Part shown: positions 59,711 to 64,000 of the stretch, piece after piece
How the letters are laid out: each line of letters begins with the position of its first letter
Position numbering within the stretch: position 1 is the first letter of the stretch
From: Bryobacterales bacterium
GTDB taxonomy: Bacteria > Acidobacteriota > Terriglobia > Bryobacterales > Bryobacteraceae
NCBI GenBank assembly: GCA_003135055.1
Contig: PLDF01000219.1
Location: 24,250-88,249 of the forward strand
Length of the DNA stretch: 64,000 nt
Direction: 5' to 3'
Notes under the pieces: generated by a model
Told to the model about the DNA's origin: nothing
Seen by the model: the letters and a program-made list of their open reading frames with translations, nothing else
Database searches by the model: none
Translations under genes and position numbers: made by a program

Positions 59711-61321
59711 TCAAAGCCGCGACGTTTCCGTGTAAGCGCCGAACACCGAGCGGAGCGCGTCGCAGATCTCGCCCAGCGTCGCATAGGCCTTCACCGCATC
59801 CAGAATGTAAGGCATGGTGTTTTCCGGCCTGATGTTTCCTGGCTTAGTGTTTCCGGTACCCTCAGCCGCTCGCTGTAGCGCATCGAGCGACTTCCGCACC
59901 CGGCCATTGTCGCGCCGCTCGCGCAGCCGCGCCAGCTTCTCCTCCTGATGCCGCCCGGCCGATTCCCCAATCTGCAACAACTCGATCGGCTGGTCCTCCG
60001 ATCGGAATTTGTTCACGCCCACAATGGTCCGCTCACCCGATTCCACCTCGCATTGATACCGGTAGCTGGCCGCGGCGATCTCCGATTGCGGATATCCCGA
60101 CTCGATCGCCGGGATCATGCCGCCCATCGCATCGATGCGCCGGATATACGCGTTGGCAGCCTGCTCCGTCTCGAGTGTGAGCTTTTCCAGAAAGTAGCTG
60201 CCGCCCAGCGGATCGGGCGTATTCGTCACGCCGCATTCGTATGCCAGCACCTGTTGCGTGCGCAGCGCGATGGTGACCGCGTGCTCGCCCGGCAGCGCGT
60301 AGGCTTCGTCGAGCGAATTCGTATGCAGCGATTGCGCCCCGCCCAGCACCGCCGCCAGCGCCTGGATGGCCGTCCGCACCACATTGTTATACGGCTGCTG
60401 CCAGGTCAGCGAGCATCCCGCCGTCTGCGCATGGAATCGCAGCTTCATGCTGCGCTCGCTCTTGGCGCCGTAACGGTCGCGCATGGCTTCGGCCCAGATC
60501 TTGCGCGCGGCGCGGTACTTCGCGATCTCTTCGAAGAAATCGCTGTGCGCGTTGAAGAAGAAGCTCAGGCGCGGCGCGAACTCGTCGATATCGAGGCCCC
60601 GCTCGATCGCCCAATCCACGTACTCCATCCCATCCCGCAGCGTGAACGCGAGCTCCTGCACCGCCGTCGAGCCGGCCTCGCGGATGTGGTACCCGCTAAT
60701 CGAAATCGGGTTAAATCTTGGCGTATGGCGCGCGCCGAATTCGATGGTATCCGTCACCAGCCGCATGGATGGCCTGGGCGGAAAGATGAACTCCTTCTGC
60801 GCGATGTACTCTTTCAGAATGTCGTTCTGCAGCGTGCCCGAAACGCGCGCCCAGTCGACGCCCTGCTGTTCCGCAACCGCAAGATACATGGCCCACAACA
60901 CGGACGCCGGCGAGTTGATGGTCATCGATACCGTCACCTCGCCCAGCGGAATGCCGCGCAAGAGAATCTCCATGTCTTCAAGCGACGAGACCGACGCGCC
61001 GCACTTCCCCACTTCGCCTTCGCTCATGGCGTGATCGGCGTCGTATCCCATCAGCGTCGGCAGGTCGAACGCCACCGAGAGGCCGGTCTGCCCTTGCGCC
61101 AGCAGGTAATGGTAGCGGCTATTGGTCTCCTCAGGCGTGGCGAAGCCGGAAAACTGCCGCATGGTCCACAGCTTGCCGCGATACATGTCGCGGTGGATGC
61201 CGCGCGTGTACGGAAACTCGCCCGGCTCGCCGATGTCGAGTGCGCCGGCATCTTCCGGCCCATACAGCGGCTCGATAGGAACCCCTGAAATTGTCGTAAA
61301 CTGGCGTTCGGCGACTTTCAT
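59711..61321 (-). CDS. B12-dependent acyl-CoA mutase large subunit, isobutyryl-CoA-mutase-like
   Basis: The 536-residue TIM-barrel subunit has the mutase landmarks ([78 protein letters not shown]). The residue matching Tyr89 of methylmalonyl-CoA mutase is F57 and the one matching Arg207 is Q175 (both 118 apart, as in the reference). His244 and Gln197 equivalents (H212, Q165) are kept. Phe/Gln at these sites is the isobutyryl-CoA mutase signature. Near the C-terminus three 15-bp repeats encode [13 protein letters not shown]. It forms an operon with the small subunit. Confidence 0.93.
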   Translation of the reverse strand: MKVAERQFTTISGVPIEPLYGPEDAGALDIGEPGEFPYTRGIHRDMYRGKLWTMRQFSGFATPEETNSRYHYLLAQGQTGLSVAFDLPTLMGYDADHAMSEGEVGKCGASVSSLEDMEILLRGIPLGEVTVSMTINSPASVLWAMYLAVAEQQGVDWARVSGTLQNDILKEYIAQKEFIFPPRPSMRLVTDTIEFGARHTPRFNPISISGYHIREAGSTAVQELAFTLRDGMEYVDWAIERGLDIDEFAPRLSFFFNAHSDFFEEIAKYRAARKIWAEAMRDRYGAKSERSMKLRFHAQTAGCSLTWQQPYNNVVRTAIQALAAVLGGAQSLHTNSLDEAYALPGEHAVTIALRTQQVLAYECGVTNTPDPLGGSYFLEKLTLETEQAANAYIRRIDAMGGMIPAIESGYPQSEIAAASYRYQCEVESGERTIVGVNKFRSEDQPIELLQIGESAGRHQEEKLARLRERRDNGRVRKSLDALQRAAEGTGNTKPGNIRPENTMPYILDAVKAYATLGEICDALRSVFGAYTETSRL

Positions 61322-61392
61322 TTAGTACCTATCATCTCAAACCCGGCAGCGGCGGAGGTTTATCGGCGCGGCGCCCTTCGCCAACCGTCGCG

Positions 61393-62460
61393 TCACTTTG
61401 GGTAGGGCGGCTCCATTCGCTGCTCGCCCATGAGGCAACAAAAAAAAACGTCTTCGAACGCCAAGTGCACCAGGCGAGGCCAAGCCTCCAACTCATCGAG
61501 TCTCACGATGGGACCGGCGGACGGCTTGAGTGTCCGGGCAACCAGCACAGCGTAATAGATTTGAAGTTCGGTATGAGCGTAGTGCGCCCGAAGCGCCGGA
61601 ACCATCAACTCCAGAGCCTTGCCAGTTTTCAGTTCGGTATCAACCAGCAGAATGCGTGGCATGCCAGAACCCTGTCCCTCGATAAGCGGGTATAGGCACT
61701 GGTCCAGCACGATTCGCCGTCCAGTATAGTGGCCTTTATGACACAGGAAGCCGCTGGGCCGGCGGTGAAGATTGAGCGCCATGGCGATTGCCAATCCACC
61801 TTCATTGATCCCAAAATAGGCATCGAACTCCAGATTAAATTTGTGGCCTAGGATCTGGTGCTCCAGTTTCGAGATCGCCCACCCCCAGGTTTCCCACGAT
61901 AGCTTCAGGTTGGGCTTCCCCTGATCGCGGAGCAGCGGGTATAGCGTTACAGTACGTTTAGACCCGTTGTAGTCCAATTCCGTTGGAAAACCTGGCCCCG
62001 TCTGGATTCGCCCGGGTTGGAGTCCGCTCAACTCTTCTTCGCAATTGGGACCCGGCTGAATATTTAGGATTGCGCAGAGAAAACGGCGAGCTGGGCCCGG
62101 ATGCAGTGGCGGCAGCCAATAAAGTGCCGGCTTCCGGTTGTAAGGTGCAGGTACGGTTCGAAAGTCGACATCGGGGAGTAATAAGGTCACAAAGTGACAC
62201 TTCCGCTCCCTATCTCGGCCATCGGCGTATTCCGCTTCGAGTTGTTGAGTTGACCCGAGCCCGGTCGCGCCGACGACCAGTAAGAAGGTACACGACTCAT
62301 CAATCTCCTTCCGCAAGCCTGATCTCAGCGTATCTGCGGGCGCGATGTTGCCTTCATCGAAGAACACAGTTAGTCTTGATTCGCGCAGATAGCGGACGAT
62401 GGGCTTTATCTTTGCGAAATCCTGCTGATTGTGACTCACGAATACGTGGTACACCATCAT
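61393..62460 (-). CDS. TIR domain fused to a phosphoribosyltransferase-like domain
   Basis: The start at 62458-62460 gives 355 residues. Residues 1-130 are a bacterial TIR domain: MMVYHVFVSHNQQDFAKIKP, TVFFDEGNIAPADTLRSGLR, ESCTFLLVVGATGLG and QQLEAEY, with a candidate NADase Glu at 75 or 77. Residues about 195-312 resemble a type I phosphoribosyltransferase: FDAYFGINEGGLAIAMAL and the PRPP-type loop ILLVDTELKTGKAL, where the second acidic residue is Thr but a Glu follows. The start overlaps the stop of the IMPase-type gene by four bases. A role in NAD/nucleotide-based defence or signalling is inferred; I know no characterised system with this gene pair. Confidence 0.8.
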   Translation of the reverse strand: MMVYHVFVSHNQQDFAKIKPIVRYLRESRLTVFFDEGNIAPADTLRSGLRKEIDESCTFLLVVGATGLGSTQQLEAEYADGRDRERKCHFVTLLLPDVDFRTVPAPYNRKPALYWLPPLHPGPARRFLCAILNIQPGPNCEEELSGLQPGRIQTGPGFPTELDYNGSKRTVTLYPLLRDQGKPNLKLSWETWGWAISKLEHQILGHKFNLEFDAYFGINEGGLAIAMALNLHRRPSGFLCHKGHYTGRRIVLDQCLYPLIEGQGSGMPRILLVDTELKTGKALELMVPALRAHYAHTELQIYYAVLVARTLKPSAGPIVRLDELEAWPRLVHLAFEDVFFCCLMGEQRMEPPYPK

Positions 62461-63320
62461 GATCTCTCCAAGATCCGGACCTGGCTCCGCAGGGCCGACA
62501 GCACCCCTGGGCAGCCAACAATAAGAGCCGGGGTTTTGGAACCTCCGCTCAGGATGTCGGTAGTTGTTACCATCTCTCCAGCACCGAGGTCGCGAATTTC
62601 GAACCCCCAGGCTTCGGCCAGCGCCAGCCCTGCCGCCACATCCCATACCGCATAACGCGTGATAACAACGGCGGCAGGGTCGATAGTGCCTTCAAGGAGA
62701 AGAGCCAAGTGGGCCGCCGTCGCCCCGAACGACCGGCATTTCCCTTGATAGGCGGACAGATCCAGGATGCGGTGGGTATTCGAGCTGACATAGACGTAGC
62801 TGTCTTCGAGTCTCCATTGAGCTGGCTGAGCCACGACACGGTCAACGAGCTGTATCCGCGGCCCGTCGTCTCGAATAGACACCTCATAGCGTCTCGACGA
62901 CGAGCCTTCAAATGACGCCGCACACCATCGGCCCATCGCCGGAAGGTGAATGATAGCCAAAAGCGGCCGGTTTTCCGCATCGATGACGGCGAGGGAAATC
63001 GCAAACAAGTTCAACCCCCGCGCGTACGCTGCCGTGCCGTCAATTGGGTCTAGAATGATGCGAGGCTGATGCTCCGATATCAAACCCAAACTCCGCTCCC
63101 CGGGAACATCCTCTTCACCAATGAACCGATAGTTCGGAAATACGTCGCTCAGATGATCTTGGAGAGACCTCTGGGTTTCCAAGTCGAGGTGTGTAATGAA
63201 GGTTCCATCCTCTTTCAACTTCCACTGGAACCGGACGTCGGGCTGTTTCTCTACCAGGCGCAGGCCCGCCAGGTAGATGCCCGACACAGCGGCTAGAATC
63301 TTTGATTCTGTCACCTGCAT
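62457..63320 (-). CDS. Inositol-monophosphatase-superfamily phosphatase
   Basis: The 287-residue protein has all metal-site motifs of the IMPase/bisphosphate nucleotidase superfamily: FIGEEDVPGE (E69/E70), ILDPIDGTAAYARGLNLFAI (D91, D94, T96) and AVWDVAAGLALAEAWGFEIR (D227). It should therefore be an active Mg-dependent phosphatase; CysQ-like 3'-phosphonucleotide, inositol phosphate and fructose bisphosphate substrates are all possible. It is translationally coupled to the TIR-phosphoribosyltransferase gene downstream. The gap to the phosphohexomutase gene upstream is 82 bases. Confidence 0.9.
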   Translation of the reverse strand: MQVTESKILAAVSGIYLAGLRLVEKQPDVRFQWKLKEDGTFITHLDLETQRSLQDHLSDVFPNYRFIGEEDVPGERSLGLISEHQPRIILDPIDGTAAYARGLNLFAISLAVIDAENRPLLAIIHLPAMGRWCAASFEGSSSRRYEVSIRDDGPRIQLVDRVVAQPAQWRLEDSYVYVSSNTHRILDLSAYQGKCRSFGATAAHLALLLEGTIDPAAVVITRYAVWDVAAGLALAEAWGFEIRDLGAGEMVTTTDILSGGSKTPALIVGCPGVLSALRSQVRILERS

Positions 63321-63402
63321 GCGTCACACCTCTTTGCACACCTCTGCCAACGCTTGCTCCGGCGCCGGCAACTTCCGCGGCTTGCCACGCTTGCAGCTAG
63401 CG

Positions 63403-64000
63403 CTAAACCACCCAGTCCACCGGCGTCCGCGCCCCCGCAACCGCCTGCTTCAGAGTCCGGAGCGTCTCCCGCTCCTCAGCGCTCGCCACCTCGTGGCTTA
63501 GCTCATTGAACAGCGCGTCCAGCGTGGCCGCCGTCGGGCCAAGCGGGTCCGACCCGCCGCCGTATGGTTTCAGGCGTTCGCGCAACCACTCGATCTGCTC
63601 GGTTTCGGTCTGGCCGCCTAACTTGCCGAGCGCCGCGACCAGATCGCCGCGGAAGGTCTTATCGAAGTCCGCTTTCAAATCCAAATCCAGATAGTCGGGA
63701 AGCAGGTGCGCGTTGGCCGAAAGGCGGATATCGATCCTCCCGATGCAATCGTCAAGCACCTTCTCGGCCAGTCTGCGCGCGAATGCAGCCGCACCCGGCC
63801 GGTCCAGGACGCCGGGAATCTTCGCGCCCTCCACATCCACGTAGATCTTGGCTTTCGGCTCCGTGCCGCTGGGGCGCACCACGATCTGCGCCTGCTCCAG
63901 TTCGAACACCAGAAAGTTGCGCGACAGCCGATCCGTTTCGCTCAGTATCGGGCCGTGCTCGGGTGAAAGCAAATCGCGCCAACGCAGCACGGGCATGCCG
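63403..64000 (-). CDS. Phosphohexomutase, C-terminal part (cut by window edge)
   Basis: The frame remains open to the window edge, and 197 residues from an internal Met at 63996 are seen. The phosphate-binding loop of the alpha-D-phosphohexomutase C-terminal domain is present (QAQIVVRPSGTEPKAKIYVD). A helical tail continues to TPVDWVV. The enzyme interconverts glucose- or mannose-1-phosphate and 6-phosphate. Its catalytic Ser and sugar-binding domains lie outside the window. A long C-terminal tail of roughly 120 residues after the loop is more typical of larger phosphoglucomutase subfamilies. Confidence 0.85.
   Translation of the reverse strand, partial: GMPVLRWRDLLSPEHGPILSETDRLSRNFLVFELEQAQIVVRPSGTEPKAKIYVDVEGAKIPGVLDRPGAAAFARRLAEKVLDDCIGRIDIRLSANAHLLPDYLDLDLKADFDKTFRGDLVAALGKLGGQTETEQIEWLRERLKPYGGGSDPLGPTAATLDALFNELSHEVASAEERETLRTLKQAVAGARTPVDWVV

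Overview
The window is high-GC bacterial chromosome, most likely from a soil acidobacterium of the Solibacter/Bryobacter type. Several families point that way: two intact and one broken member of the TIGR03435 family (large in Solibacter), a VWFA-related acidobacterial protein, and a PadR regulator paired with a very large MacB/FtsX-type permease with an N-terminal helical extension. Four or five families of short dispersed inverted repeats and many frameshifted relics also fit. This taxonomic reading is inference from families and style, not from a marker-gene comparison.

Layout. 1-1600: toxin-antitoxin (TA) loci, one broken VapC-type and one intact BrnT/BrnA. 1628-6643: sugar transporter, response regulator plus CheX phosphatase, GH31 glycosidase. 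7095-14975: a predicted peptide/amide-bond cluster of a transglutaminase-DUF2126 amidoligase, two further transglutaminases and an ATP-grasp/alpha-E protein. 15569-19460: M28 peptidase, the TIGR03435 pair, an M1 peptidase relic. 19819-25126: envelope and lipoate block (lnt, lipA, SPOR protein, slipin, NfeD). 25667-35458: TPR protein, a membrane-protein relic that was partly inverted, secreted paralogues, YIP1 protein, Phd/VapC pair, VWA protein, PadR and permease. 36162-47960: TPR proteins, miaA, oxidoreductase, Uma2 nuclease, nucleoside hydrolase, folK, uvrA and a nucleotidyltransferase. 48184-59237: an accessory stretch with relics of resolvase, HicAB, a histidine kinase and TIGR03435, a cold-shock gene, a cupin, a DUF885 protein, a MazEF-like pair and two tandem DUF433/DUF5615 pairs. 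59284-64000: a two-subunit B12-dependent acyl-CoA mutase whose substrate residues look isobutyryl-CoA-like, an IMPase-family phosphatase overlapping a TIR-phosphoribosyltransferase fusion, and the end of a phosphohexomutase.

The best candidate for an undescribed system is the two-gene unit at 61393-63320: an intact IMPase-type phosphatase translationally coupled to a TIR domain fused to a phosphoribosyltransferase-like domain. This combination suggests nucleotide- or NAD-centred immunity or signalling. The second is the amidoligase/transglutaminase cluster, a predicted but (as far as I know) biochemically open pathway. The third is the mosaic at 54870-59280, where pieces of the mutase genes border toxin-antitoxin modules.

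No rRNA, tRNA or CRISPR array was recognised by eye. Small RNAs and weak promoters cannot be excluded without computation.
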